This document shows positions 1 to 7,644 of a stretch of DNA of 51,729 bases, one piece after another. Position 1 is the first letter of the stretch. The number at the start of each line of letters is the position of its first letter. Source of the stretch: a virus; IMG/VR virus record IMGVR_UViG_3300049893_000693, positions 1-51,729 of that record. One strand, written 5' to 3'. The notes beneath the pieces are model-generated. The model worked only from the letters and a program-made list of their open reading frames with translations. It ran no database searches and had not been told where the DNA came from. The translations under genes were made by a program, and so were the position numbers.

Positions 1-186
1 TATATATACTATAGTATAGTAAGGAGTTAGATCATTTCCTAGGTAATTTTCTAGGTCATTTCCTAGAGAGTTTCCTAATATTAGGAAACTGGCCGTAGGC
101 TATGTGTTACGTCCGCACACCCTCAAACCCATTTGCGCCATATTTGGCGCATAGCTAAGTCATACCCTAGCCCGTAGGAGATTCCC
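1..186. other. AT-rich, hairpin-rich leader at left edge
   Basis: No gene is visible here. The stretch is AT-rich, contains several copies of a TTTCCTAG-like word (around 36-42, 49-54, 58-65 and 71-78) and a perfect palindrome at 70-89. It lies directly upstream of the first plus-strand gene, so it is the likely place for an early promoter or operator. I could not find a convincing -35/-10 pair. If the genome is circular this region joins 51504-51729. Confidence 0.5.
70..89. repeat. 20-bp perfect palindrome
   Basis: GTTTCCTAAT is followed immediately by its reverse complement ATTAGGAAAC, giving a perfect 10+10 palindrome with no spacer. It sits about 100 bases upstream of the first gene. A spacer-less palindrome is more typical of a protein-binding operator than of an RNA hairpin. 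Related half-sites (TTTCCTAG) lie just upstream. Confidence 0.7.
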
Positions 187-681
187 ATGCCCCTCAAAAT
201 CAACCCCAACAAGCCCTTCCCCCCGTCCATGTTCAAGAAAGGCATGCGCGTCAGGTTCCGGCGCAAGTCTGAGATGAAATACGACCCCCACCATGGCTGG
301 AATACCGACGGAGATATGGACCACCTGTATGGCAAGTCCGGCATCCTAGCCAGCCAACCCGATGCCCAGGGTGTCTATGTCGAGATTACCGGCCTCAAAG
401 GTCGAGGGGTGAAGGGCTGGGCTATCAGCACAGACATGCTCGTCCCAATTATCAACAAGCGTGAGATGAAGCGGCTGGAAGCCGAGCAGAAGCGCGAAGA
501 AGCGGCAGCGGCAGAAGCGGCCAAGATCCGGGAAGCGCAGCTTGCTATGCTACCCGCCTCGGCACGTAATGTGGTGAAGCTGCTTGAATCCACTCCCGCG
601 GCGTTCGGTTGCCAGCGCCCATATGTCATCGCCCTCTGCTCTGCCATCTTCGGCCTCGATCTGTCCAAGGTCGTGAAGTAA
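187..681 (+). CDS. hypothetical early protein with coiled coil
   Basis: A 164-residue protein that I do not recognise. It starts with ATG behind the purine-rich GTAGGAG, a good ribosome site. The N-terminal third is rich in Lys, Pro and Arg. The middle contains a charged Glu/Ala/Lys helix (about residues 96-120, KREMKRLEAEQKREEAAAAE) that looks like a coiled coil, followed by a compact C-terminal part. As the first gene of the plus-strand unit it may act early in infection, but this is inference from position only. Confidence 0.8.
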   Translation: MPLKINPNKPFPPSMFKKGMRVRFRRKSEMKYDPHHGWNTDGDMDHLYGKSGILASQPDAQGVYVEITGLKGRGVKGWAISTDMLVPIINKREMKRLEAEQKREEAAAAEAAKIREAQLAMLPASARNVVKLLESTPAAFGCQRPYVIALCSAIFGLDLSKVVK

Positions 682-685
682 TATT

Positions 686-820
686 ATGCCATCCCCCATC
701 ACCTTCCCCTCATGGCTAGAAGTCCTAGCCAGGGCCGACGAACAGTGGCAGCACCTCCTCAAAGGCCATGCCACACTTCACCAGTCATACATAGCGTGTG
801 GCTGGGTGTTAGGAGACTAG
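686..820 (+). CDS. small hypothetical protein, 44 aa
   Basis: A 44-codon reading frame starting with ATG four bases after the stop of the preceding gene and ending two bases before the next start, so it fills the gap exactly. The product begins MPSPITFPSWLEVLARADEQ and contains several tryptophans. There is only a weak ribosome site and translation may be coupled to the upstream gene. Function unknown. The tight spacing on both sides is the main argument that it is real. Confidence 0.55.
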   Translation: MPSPITFPSWLEVLARADEQWQHLLKGHATLHQSYIACGWVLGD

Positions 821-822
821 CC

Positions 823-1068
823 ATGCCCAATAAACCTCACACCCCCGACCCTCGCCCAATCAAAGGCGCCCAAGGCTGGACACAAGGCTGGACACAAGAC
901 TGGCGTACCTTAGAGTATGCCTTCAACGGCGAGGTCATTAATGTGTATGAGCCATGCGCTCACATGGTCCTGCATCCGCAGGGCGTGTTTGTCATACAAG
1001 GTCATGAAACGCTGTCCGCGTATGACCTGCACACCGGAAAGCTGATAGCCGAGAAACGTACGCGCTAA
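823..1068 (+). CDS. hypothetical protein, 81 aa
   Basis: The ATG at 823 was chosen because TTAGGAGAC lies at good distance upstream; a longer in-frame start at 712 would overlap the 44-aa gene and has no ribosome site. The product has a short tandem repeat near the N terminus (GWTQGWTQ), encoded by a repeated 12-base word. The C-terminal half (VFVIQGHETLSAYDLHTGKL) looks like a single beta-hairpin-rich domain. I do not recognise the family. Confidence 0.7.
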   Translation: MPNKPHTPDPRPIKGAQGWTQGWTQDWRTLEYAFNGEVINVYEPCAHMVLHPQGVFVIQGHETLSAYDLHTGKLIAEKRTR

Positions 1069-1097
1069 CCCTATTTCCGGCCAATTCTAGCCACACA

Positions 1098-1125
1098 AAC
1101 CATGCTAGGATACCCTAGCATGGTT
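1098..1125 (+). terminator. 12-bp perfect hairpin, possible terminator
   Basis: AACCATGCTAGG (1098-1109) and CCTAGCATGGTT (1114-1125) are exact reverse complements separated by the 4-base loop ATAC. It follows the 81-aa gene and precedes the next gene unit. There is no run of T after it, so an intrinsic terminator is only one reading; an mRNA processing site or end-protecting stem is equally possible. Confidence 0.5.
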
Positions 1126-1197
1126 CTACGCCTTTCCTGGCTATAACAGGCTAGGAATGGCAACAACACCAACCCTATCCAACCATAGAGGTATGAT

Positions 1198-1494
1198 GTG
1201 CTAGTCGTAACCATCCAACCAGTCGAATCAAAGCGGCAGTCGTGGCGAAGTACAGACCAGGAAAATAAGGAGCGGTCCATCTTCACCACCACCGTCAAAA
1301 CATGCACAGTAGAAGAGTTGGAACTGCCTCTCGTCCTCGACCGACGCCCCATGTGGCACTATGTTGAGCGCAATGGCCGCGTTAGCACATTCCATGGATC
1401 CACGCAATTCACAGTCACCATCTACACGTTAGACGACGAGGATATAATGAAGATCCAGCTAGTCGCAGGATTGACAGGATACGACACGCCATGA
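1198..1494 (+). CDS. hypothetical protein, 98 aa
   Basis: Starts with GTG at 1198, preceded by ATAGAGG at normal spacing; the nearby ATGs at 1193 and 1196 are in frames that stop at once. The product starts MLVVTIQPVESKRQ, is polar, and has a beta-rich C-terminal half (TFHGSTQFTVTIYTLDDEDI). The stop overlaps the next start (ATGA), so the two are translated together. Function unknown. Confidence 0.65.
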   Translation: MLVVTIQPVESKRQSWRSTDQENKERSIFTTTVKTCTVEELELPLVLDRRPMWHYVERNGRVSTFHGSTQFTVTIYTLDDEDIMKIQLVAGLTGYDTP

Positions 1495-1751
1495 TCTACA
1501 CCCTCCAAGCCACACCAGATGAAGTGCGGTCATATAAGACATGGGCGCGTAATACGTGCCGTACGCCGGGGGATAGAGTGTTTAGGCACAAGCCACTCAC
1601 GCAAGAACAGCGCGATAATTTGCAAGTATCCAATTCATTGTTCTGGCCATACATATGCCACGGCGATCTGTCCAGTTTTCATTACTGTGTAGGTATGGGA
1701 TGGCTATACTATCTGACGGCGTGGTCATTAGAAGACACTCCACCTACATAA
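1491..1751 (+). CDS. hypothetical protein, 86 aa
   Basis: ATGA overlap with the preceding gene. The product (MIYTLQATPDEVRSYKTWAR...) is rich in Trp, Tyr and Cys, with a hydrophobic C-terminal segment (FHYCVGMGWLYYLTAW) that could be an amphipathic or partly membrane-associated helix. I do not recognise it. It belongs to the run of short early genes of unknown role. Confidence 0.65.
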   Translation: MIYTLQATPDEVRSYKTWARNTCRTPGDRVFRHKPLTQEQRDNLQVSNSLFWPYICHGDLSSFHYCVGMGWLYYLTAWSLEDTPPT

Positions 1752-1782
1752 CCACAACCAACCCGATCCAGAAAGGATCTAT

Positions 1783-1956
1783 ATGCGCATCATTCCCTGT
1801 ACCTGTACCCACCAATTCCAAGACGAACGCTACGGAAAAGGTATGCGTTTGCATAATGAAACCATGAAAGGTGAAAAAGAAAATCGGCAGTATCGCTGCA
1901 CAGTCTGCCGTACATTGCACACGAAAAATACTCCAGGATCGAGAGCAGTCGCGTAA
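1783..1956 (+). CDS. small zinc-ribbon protein, 57 aa
   Basis: The product begins MRIIPCTCTHQFQDERYGKG and continues with MRLHN, then a C-x2-C pair (CTVC). A CxC pair near the N terminus (C6, C8) with His10 and a second C39-x2-C42 pair suggests one zinc site. Short proteins with the wording CxCxHxFQDxxYGxGxRLHN followed by YRCTVC occur in several tailed phages as conserved hypotheticals; I recall the pattern but not a proven role. AAAGGA before the ATG is a good ribosome site. It is too short to be found by length alone, but the motif makes it convincing. Confidence 0.75.
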   Translation: MRIIPCTCTHQFQDERYGKGMRLHNETMKGEKENRQYRCTVCRTLHTKNTPGSRAVA

Positions 1957-1981
1957 GACAACCCGTACAATAGGACTAACC

Positions 1982-2179
1982 GTGAAACATATCATCACTG
2001 TATCTATATGCGGCGGATTCCAAGACTATAAGGAAACATTCACATACCGCACGGAGGCTGCGGCCAAAACTAAAATGGCCCAACTAAGGGAGACAGGAGC
2101 TATGTGGGTGGAGTACAAGATAGTTGGGAGCGAGAGGGTAATATTCTCTGGACCCCTTATATGCGATAAGACCGAGTAA
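1982..2179 (+). CDS. hypothetical protein, 65 aa
   Basis: I place the start at GTG 1982, giving MKHIITVSICGGFQDYKETF..., because the longer frame upstream would overlap the zinc-ribbon gene almost entirely, and TAGGAC lies just before 1982. The product looks like a small alpha/beta protein with a central Ala/Lys helix (TEAAAKTKMAQLRETGAMWV). The family is unknown. A strong hairpin follows at 2190. Confidence 0.6.
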   Translation: MKHIITVSICGGFQDYKETFTYRTEAAAKTKMAQLRETGAMWVEYKIVGSERVIFSGPLICDKTE

Positions 2180-2189
2180 GACAGTCGTA

Positions 2190-2214
2190 CATAGCACTAT
2201 CTCATAGTGCTATG
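2190..2214 (+). terminator. 11-bp perfect hairpin, possible terminator
   Basis: CATAGCACTAT (2190-2200), loop CTC, ATAGTGCTATG (2204-2214) is a perfect stem with a three-base loop. It lies 10 bases after the stop of the 65-aa gene. Downstream sequence is TTAGCC, with no clean T run. It separates this gene from the next strongly translated gene. Confidence 0.5.
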
Positions 2215-2301
2215 TTAGCCTAGCCTTACATCGTATCGCAGGCAGCGGGCAATAACACCCGCTTGTATCTAGCCTAAACGCTAGATTTCCAGGAGGCCAT
2301 C

Positions 2302-2550
2302 ATGGCCAAGCTCATCGTCACCGCCACCAACAAGAACGGCCAGACCCTCGCGGCTGACCAGTTCCTCGCCATCTACAAGAAGGCGGAAGGTGGCCTGTTC
2401 ACCGGCAACAAGACCTATCCCACGGTCGTTGCCGCCATCCGTGCGAATGACGCCGCTGTTGGCGCCATCCGTGTGGATGACTGGCTGGCTCTGGCCAAGG
2501 AGGGAGGCATTGGCAACATCAATGCGGCCCTGGCCTCGTATTGCGGGTAA
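2302..2550 (+). CDS. small hypothetical protein, 82 aa, strong RBS
   Basis: The product starts MAKLIVTATNKNGQTLAADQ and ends in GNINAALASYCG with a penultimate cysteine. CCAGGAGGCC immediately upstream is one of the strongest ribosome sites in the window. The gene is isolated by hairpins on both sides (2190-2214 and 2601-2617), so it is probably a separate, well-expressed transcript. The family is unknown. It directly precedes the amidoligase/amidotransferase pair, so it could conceivably be related to that pathway (for example a small substrate protein), but nothing in the sequence proves this. Confidence 0.8.
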   Translation: MAKLIVTATNKNGQTLAADQFLAIYKKAEGGLFTGNKTYPTVVAAIRANDAAVGAIRVDDWLALAKEGGIGNINAALASYCG

Positions 2551-2600
2551 TGCCCGCAAACCCAACGCACAGGGTAGCGTCAAGCTAAAGTGCCGGTCTA

Positions 2601-2617
2601 GCCCCACGATACGGGGC
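2601..2617 (+). terminator. hairpin, GCCCC/GGGGC
   Basis: GCCCC (2601-2605), loop ACGATAC, GGGGC (2613-2617), followed by CTTAT. It is a likely intrinsic terminator for the 82-aa gene. Stem and loop closely match the hairpin at 15866-15884 (CCCC-ACGTTAC-GGGG), suggesting a shared phage terminator type. Confidence 0.55.
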
Positions 2618-2623
2618 CTTATC

Positions 2624-2652
2624 AAGCTACATAGCTAGTTGCTATGTAGCTT
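2624..2652 (+). terminator. 11-bp hairpin upstream of amidoligase gene
   Basis: AAGCTACATAG (2624-2634) and CTATGTAGCTT (2642-2652) are exact reverse complements with a 7-base loop CTAGTTG. It comes right after the terminator-like stem and ends 30 bases before the amidoligase start. It could be a second terminator, an mRNA 5' stem or a regulatory element. Confidence 0.45.
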
Positions 2653-2682
2653 GTCCAGTCCATACCAACCTATGGAATCACT

Positions 2683-4758
2683 ATGCCACTCAATCCAAAT
2701 ATGCGCTACCGTGATCGCCTGGGTCGTATTCATGGCCCATTTGTACCGCTATGGCAGCAATTACTTCATGATCCAGAACATAGGCGACAGCATTCTCCCC
2801 AATCCGATCGGCAGATGCGCGAAGATATACAAGAGGATCTCGTATCTACACCAGAACAATTAGCTAGACGATGGACAGAGGGACAAGTATCGTGGACTAT
2901 TACATCCGCGCATACATATTGGGGTGGTCGGCGTTTGCCAGACCTGTCAACATACAACTTAGACCTCGATAATCCCATACCAGTCAACCATCTCTCACTT
3001 GAATCCGATCCATTCCAATACGTTCCAAACCTTTCTACCCAATACGGTCTACCCCTTTCTACCCAACCCTCTTCAAATACGGAGAGCACTATGCCCGCCC
3101 CAATCCAAGTCCGTTTCGTTCCCCCACCCAGCAACGTGCCAGCCAATGCGCGGTGCGACGAAATAGGATGTATAAATCCTATTCGTGTGCGGTTCATCAA
3201 CTGCCTTGAAGACGACAAGGTATTCTATGTGTGCAAGGAGCACGGTTACCGCACCATGGCGGCACCGTTTGAGTACCGTGAAGACCTCGACGCGGTGCTG
3301 CTGTATCCATTCTACAAAGGAGACAAGCCTGTTACCAAGGCTGAGTATGAAGCGGGTACGGCGGTGTGCCCAAATTGCGGTGATCGCGTCGATGCTGCCG
3401 CACTCACCATGCCAGCACCGCAAGGCGCACTGGTGTATTCTGGCCCGCCAATCTGTCCATCGTGCCAGTCTAACTGGTTTACCACATGCCATGGATGTGG
3501 CGTGGCAATGTTGCGCAATCAGGATAATCCTGATGATAGACACTGTCCGGCTTGCGCAAGGTATCGGATCTTTGGCTCGAAGCGGCGTCCTACGCCCGTT
3601 TTCTTCAAAGCCAGCGAAGCCGATGATGCTCGCTTCACTGGCGCAGAGATCGAGTTGGAGCTTGATGGTGCATTCTCACGGGAAGAGGTGACACGCAAGC
3701 TCCTCGAACCCCTGCCTGTCGGCCTCATCCATGCAGAGGAAGACGGATCTCTCAATTATGGCGTGGAGTATGTCACCATGCCCTTGAGTGCCTCGTACAT
3801 CAACCAGAACATTGACCTGTTCCGTAAGTTCTATGACACGGCGCAGGAATACGCCAATCCGGCCAACACACGTAACAATGCTGGCTTGCATGTGCATATG
3901 TCTCGCGCTGCGATCCAGCCGAATGAAGCAGTGAAAATGGAGGAGCTTGTCACCAAGCCCGGCCTCATGCAGCGGTGGCTGCTGCATCTCACTCGTCGCA
4001 GTCCTGATCGGTTCGCTCATTGGGCGAACGCCAGTCCCGATCCTGTGGTGTTGGACACCCTGGCTCGTGGAGCACGGCCCAACGTATCGCGGTATCGCTT
4101 CCTCAACTGGCAGCCTAAGGCCACAGTCGAATGTCGCGGCTTTGCTGGCGATACGGACTTCGAGCACTTCCTTACGGCGACACAATTCGTCCGGGCTTTG
4201 CATGACTTCACCAAGTCAAGTGAGTTCGACCTGAAATGCACGGCGTTCCGTCGCTTCATCCAGAATAGTCAGTACGAAGTGCTGGCCAAGATGGATGCCA
4301 AGTTCGTCGATTCGCGTGGTTCCAATACCATCAAGGCCCAGCTCGCGCCAGGACATTTCAACCATAAGGGACATGGATACTACCTCAAGGCTGAGCCTAG
4401 TGTGTATGATGAAGCCGGATTGTGTGGGTTGAATCGTAGCAAATACGCCTCGGTCTTCGACAATCGCATGCACATTTCGCATGCCAAGCAGACCATACAC
4501 GATCCAGTCACTAATGCGACCTATATGTACTCATCTGGCACGCCAGTCGAGGTTATCCAGACGAACATCGAAGTCGGCAAAGCGCTGTCCATCACCACGA
4601 ATCGTGAACGTGTCCTCGAAGAAGCGCGAGACTACGCCAACTCGCAGCGCATTAAGTTCGGCTCTACCTGCTTCTATGTTGGGGCTTATGTGTTCAACCA
4701 GTTGGAACAGTTGCACACGATGGGTCTCATGTCAAACGAACCTAGCATGGCCGAATAA
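2683..4758 (+). CDS. putative amidoligase with N-terminal zinc clusters
   Basis: A 691-residue protein. Residues 1-136 are low-complexity and polar. Residues 158-187 hold C158/C163/C174/C184/H187, and four CxxC pairs follow (229/232, 258/261, 269/272, 288/291), a zinc-ribbon array. The catalytic part has the hallmarks of the ATP-dependent amidoligase (COOH-NH2 ligase) family related to glutamine synthetase: GAEIELE (320-326), EEDGSLNYGVEYVTMP (352-367) and GLHVHMS (401-407), then a later KATVECRGF strand. Known family members join amino groups to carboxylates on peptides or small molecules. The next gene is a class II glutamine amidotransferase, which could supply ammonia. An internal ATG at 3091 (residue 137) with GGAGAG before it may be the true or a second start. 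The substrate is unknown. Confidence 0.8.
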   Translation: MPLNPNMRYRDRLGRIHGPFVPLWQQLLHDPEHRRQHSPQSDRQMREDIQEDLVSTPEQLARRWTEGQVSWTITSAHTYWGGRRLPDLSTYNLDLDNPIPVNHLSLESDPFQYVPNLSTQYGLPLSTQPSSNTESTMPAPIQVRFVPPPSNVPANARCDEIGCINPIRVRFINCLEDDKVFYVCKEHGYRTMAAPFEYREDLDAVLLYPFYKGDKPVTKAEYEAGTAVCPNCGDRVDAAALTMPAPQGALVYSGPPICPSCQSNWFTTCHGCGVAMLRNQDNPDDRHCPACARYRIFGSKRRPTPVFFKASEADDARFTGAEIELELDGAFSREEVTRKLLEPLPVGLIHAEEDGSLNYGVEYVTMPLSASYINQNIDLFRKFYDTAQEYANPANTRNNAGLHVHMSRAAIQPNEAVKMEELVTKPGLMQRWLLHLTRRSPDRFAHWANASPDPVVLDTLARGARPNVSRYRFLNWQPKATVECRGFAGDTDFEHFLTATQFVRALHDFTKSSEFDLKCTAFRRFIQNSQYEVLAKMDAKFVDSRGSNTIKAQLAPGHFNHKGHGYYLKAEPSVYDEAGLCGLNRSKYASVFDNRMHISHAKQTIHDPVTNATYMYSSGTPVEVIQTNIEVGKALSITTNRERVLEEARDYANSQRIKFGSTCFYVGAYVFNQLEQLHTMGLMSNEPSMAE

Positions 4759-4818
4759 GCCATACTCATCTTACGTATTAAACCTCCTCATTCAACTTCC
4801 TCCAACCAAGGAAATCTC

Positions 4819-5817
4819 ATGTGTATCATCGTCTTTGTACCTCACGACTCTCAACGCCCGTCACTTGACACGCTTCGTCAGTGTTGGACTTCCAATCCTG
4901 ACGGAGCGGGCCTGATGTGGTCAGATGGTGAGCATCTGCTCCATGTCAAGGGGCTTATGACGTTGGACCACTTCTTCGATGCGTGGGATAAAGTCCCGCC
5001 CGGCGTGGCAGTAGCAGCGCACTTCAGGATTCGCTCACATGGCGCGTCCAATGCTGCCATGACGCATCCATTCATCCTGAAGGGTGGCACCATCGGGGTA
5101 ATGCATAATGGTATGATTGCCGACACTGGCTCCACCCATGGCTCCGAATTGTCTGATACGGCCATGTTCGTGAAGGATGAATTGGATAAATTGCCTCATG
5201 AATGGGAATGCAATGAAACTATCAGACGATTCCTGGCTTATCGTATTGGCGCAGGCTCAAAGCTGGTCTTCATGCGCAATGACGGCGTGGCGTGGTTCAC
5301 GAACGAGAGTGCTGGTGTATGGCATGAAGGAGTGTGGTATTCCAATACCTCCTTTCGCGTGACACGAGTACGGAGGATAAAGGCATGGAATGGGTATGGA
5401 AGCTCGTATTATGACGATGATGATCGGGACATGCCTAAGCACACGGCTTCAAAGTTTGTGGCGTTTGGTGTCAAGGATGACGAAGAGAAGTACGGCTCAG
5501 TTGTGACTGGCTCGACCAAAGGGATATTCTGGAACATGCCAGCAGGCCGATGGTGCCGAGCCGTGCAGTCTGGTAAGGGCTGCATGTTGTATGACTGGGA
5601 TTCGACTCTCCAACGATTCGTCGTGTCTGGCTACGCCGAATGGAGTAGCGTTAATAAGATGAAACCAGCATCTGGTGAAGAGAACATCTCTAGTTCAGTG
5701 GCCCGCGATCATTTCCATATTCCAGAATGGTGGGCGGAAGAGGTAGATAAGGACGATCCGGTTACGACTGCGGGCCACTTGCCTTATTCGTCATCCAACC
5801 CAGGACTCCATGTGTGA
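4819..5817 (+). CDS. class II glutamine amidotransferase-like protein
   Basis: A 332-residue protein starting Met-Cys (MCIIV), so removal of Met exposes the N-terminal cysteine nucleophile of the Ntn-hydrolase fold. Other visible hallmarks are NPDGAG (26-31), HFRIRSHG (68-75), HPF (83-85), MHNGMI (95-100) and SDT (112-114), which in this family bind glutamine and the released ammonia path. The C-terminal half (about 165-332) is not recognisable. Glutamine hydrolysis would deliver ammonia to a partner; the amidoligase immediately upstream is the obvious candidate. The ATG follows AAGGAAATCTC. The last bases overlap the next gene. I am confident of the fold, less so of the partner. Confidence 0.85.
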   Translation: MCIIVFVPHDSQRPSLDTLRQCWTSNPDGAGLMWSDGEHLLHVKGLMTLDHFFDAWDKVPPGVAVAAHFRIRSHGASNAAMTHPFILKGGTIGVMHNGMIADTGSTHGSELSDTAMFVKDELDKLPHEWECNETIRRFLAYRIGAGSKLVFMRNDGVAWFTNESAGVWHEGVWYSNTSFRVTRVRRIKAWNGYGSSYYDDDDRDMPKHTASKFVAFGVKDDEEKYGSVVTGSTKGIFWNMPAGRWCRAVQSGKGCMLYDWDSTLQRFVVSGYAEWSSVNKMKPASGEENISSSVARDHFHIPEWWAEEVDKDDPVTTAGHLPYSSSNPGLHV

Positions 5818-6526
5818 CACCATGCCCTACCCACAATACCCATATCCAGGTGATGTCTGGCAGTTAGAAAGTGGGGAGATGGTCACTATGCAAGTACCAG
5901 ACTCCTCGCGCATTTACTATGGGCCATTTAATGTCACAGCTACATTCATATTGAATGGCACTCTCTACATAGCCGGGTTTCGTAATGAAATACTAGCGGA
6001 TAACACGTATGGTCCAGTGTACCTAGCGGTAATGGCGGATAGTATGATGGGGCGGCGACTACTCACCATACGCCGCATATCTCAAGCAGATCCGGATACG
6101 TGCCCGTGGTTTAGTATGAATGTGCATACGGTATTCCAGGTACGGCATAAGATATTGACAGCGATTCAGCTAGTTAACTCCTCGTTCTATCAGGTTAGCT
6201 GGCAACTATCCAAGCGCCATCCTTTGTACTCAATTCATCCAAATGGAGTGCAGGCGTTGGATGGGCTAATTACCTGTCCTGATACCTACCGTCGGCTCGA
6301 ACAAGCGTGGCAGCGCAATTTATCTGGTGGAATGACTGATGTATGGATGTGGCGTTGTCGGTTTAACGACCCACAACTAGATAGTATGGCACCACGAATG
6401 ATTGAAGGTAACCCATGGCGCGATTTTGCGTATGCTGAAGCCATGGCCGACCGCGTGGCTGAACAACTCTTAGCCTTGGGTAAGGCCCGTGGCTATCATC
6501 CAAGGATGCCCAAATGCCCGACATAA
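5810..6526 (+). CDS. hypothetical protein, 238 aa, linked to the amidoligase operon
   Basis: Overlaps the amidotransferase by eight bases, so it is co-translated with it. CAGGACTCC precedes the ATG. The N terminus is Tyr/Pro-rich (MPYPQYPYPG), then a beta-rich region and a helical C-terminal part with several Trp and Met (residues about 160-238). I recognise no catalytic motif. By position it may belong to the same modification pathway, or be the first of the hypothetical genes that follow. Confidence 0.7.
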   Translation: MCDTMPYPQYPYPGDVWQLESGEMVTMQVPDSSRIYYGPFNVTATFILNGTLYIAGFRNEILADNTYGPVYLAVMADSMMGRRLLTIRRISQADPDTCPWFSMNVHTVFQVRHKILTAIQLVNSSFYQVSWQLSKRHPLYSIHPNGVQALDGLITCPDTYRRLEQAWQRNLSGGMTDVWMWRCRFNDPQLDSMAPRMIEGNPWRDFAYAEAMADRVAEQLLALGKARGYHPRMPKCPT

Positions 6527-6726
6527 CCATGTGCGCCGCTCTATGCGCCAGGAGTCGTCATTGCTATAGGCATGAGGATTCTGGCACCGAGCCTAATCCT
6601 GGGCGTCAGTCCTACTTTATGGGTAATCCCTGTATTGACTCATACGAGTGTTATGTGTCAATATCGACTATCCCGACTGAGCGATTGACCAAGAAGTCTA
6701 AACGTGAGGATACGCGCAATGACTAA
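6514..6726 (+). CDS. small cysteine-rich protein, 70 aa
   Basis: Starts inside the end of the preceding gene (13-base overlap). The product has C7, C11, C17, then a Tyr-Arg-His stretch, QSYF, and C39, C46. The pattern CxxxCxxxxxCYR...QSYF resembles short phage proteins of unknown function with a probable single metal site. No catalytic motif is visible. It continues the run of tightly overlapping small genes. Confidence 0.65.
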   Translation: MPDITMCAALCARSRHCYRHEDSGTEPNPGRQSYFMGNPCIDSYECYVSISTIPTERLTKKSKREDTRND

Positions 6727-7072
6727 TCCAATATCTGACACCGACACTGACGCCTTCATGGCTCGTAGGGCGCAAGACTTGCGAGATAAGGAACAGGACG
6801 ACATATATGATAAGGATACGGCACTAGAGAACCGACGCCGCACCGCCTTCATCGAGACACGAGATACCCTCGTGGCATTAATGAAAGCTAAATGGCCTAC
6901 GGAACTCGTATCATCTAATCAAGTGGCTCGGGAACTCAAGTGCTCACCTGATCTGCTATCTCGTACGGTTCGACGTTTCCCTATGTATTTCACCGTTCAA
7001 CTAGCACCAGATGCCAGTACGCGGCGCTGTACATGGTTCACTCTTCATCCACACTTAGCGAGGACAGCATGA
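6719..7072 (+). CDS. hypothetical protein with possible winged helix, 117 aa
   Basis: I chose ATG 6719 because GAGG at 6706-6709 is at proper distance; a GTG at 6704 is less well placed. The N-terminal half is very acidic (about residues 5-35). The C-terminal half (LVSSNQVARELKCSPDLLSR) reads like a helix-turn-helix: a helix, a turn with CSP, then a recognition-type helix with RTVRRF. It may be a small DNA-binding regulator. The stop overlaps the next start. Confidence 0.65.
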   Translation: MTNPISDTDTDAFMARRAQDLRDKEQDDIYDKDTALENRRRTAFIETRDTLVALMKAKWPTELVSSNQVARELKCSPDLLSRTVRRFPMYFTVQLAPDASTRRCTWFTLHPHLARTA

Positions 7073-7308
7073 TACAACAAGAATATACCATCTCATATGG
7101 CATATCAGGCATGCTGCCTGAGCCAGTACGACGCGCTATATCTAACATCGCTAGCGGACTAGAATTAGGGCATTCCTCATATTTCTATCTGTCCGAGGAC
7201 GCAATCGCAGAGGAACCTGAAGGAGATGATGCAACCATATTAACCTGGGCGAAAGCACAAAATCCAGGCGTTACGATAGAAAACCTTTTAATTAAATATG
7301 GTTGGTGA
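7069..7308 (+). CDS. hypothetical acidic protein, 79 aa
   Basis: ATGA overlap with the previous gene and GCGAGGACAGC upstream; the longer frame from 7033 has no ribosome site. The product (MIQQEYTISYGISGMLPEPV...) is acidic in the middle and ends with a Leu/Ile helix. No family recognised. Confidence 0.65.
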   Translation: MIQQEYTISYGISGMLPEPVRRAISNIASGLELGHSSYFYLSEDAIAEEPEGDDATILTWAKAQNPGVTIENLLIKYGW

Positions 7309-7311
7309 TCT

Positions 7312-7584
7312 ATGAGCTACTTCCATATCGTCAAGTCCCAGCAATCCTGGCGTGATGTCGGTAAGTACAACACAGAAAGCACCCCACGCATTGCCGTGCG
7401 TCCAGCCATTATCAGTTGGCTTCGCGCCAATCCTGCCCGCACATTTAGTGTGTATGAGATAGCCCAGCACATCACACATCGGTCAATGACGGCTGTCCGT
7501 ACCTGCCTGCTCCGATTGGCCGATGAAGGTATACTTAAATCCTTGCGGAATGATATGTTCGAAAACACTGGTAAATCGGCTTGA
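7312..7584 (+). CDS. winged-helix-like DNA-binding protein, 90 aa
   Basis: Residues about 28-78 follow a winged-helix pattern: VRPAIISWLRANPARTFSVY (helix 1 and turn), EIAQHITHRSMTAVRTCLLR (helix 2 and recognition helix), and LADEGILKSLRND as the wing. This resembles small phage or MarR-like HTH proteins used in transcription control or as replication accessory factors. It lies just before the helicase and polymerase genes. The target is unknown. Confidence 0.65.
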   Translation: MSYFHIVKSQQSWRDVGKYNTESTPRIAVRPAIISWLRANPARTFSVYEIAQHITHRSMTAVRTCLLRLADEGILKSLRNDMFENTGKSA

Positions 7585-7644
7585 TTCATTACTGATTCGA
7601 CTTATCTTGCTGGCCCAACCCACCACCATTTCCAAAAGACTCCC

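Noticed and set aside
2281-2625. 114-residue minus-strand frame over the 82-aa gene
   Set aside because: The plus-strand gene has a strong ribosome site and clean ends; no sign of minus-strand transcription in the early region.
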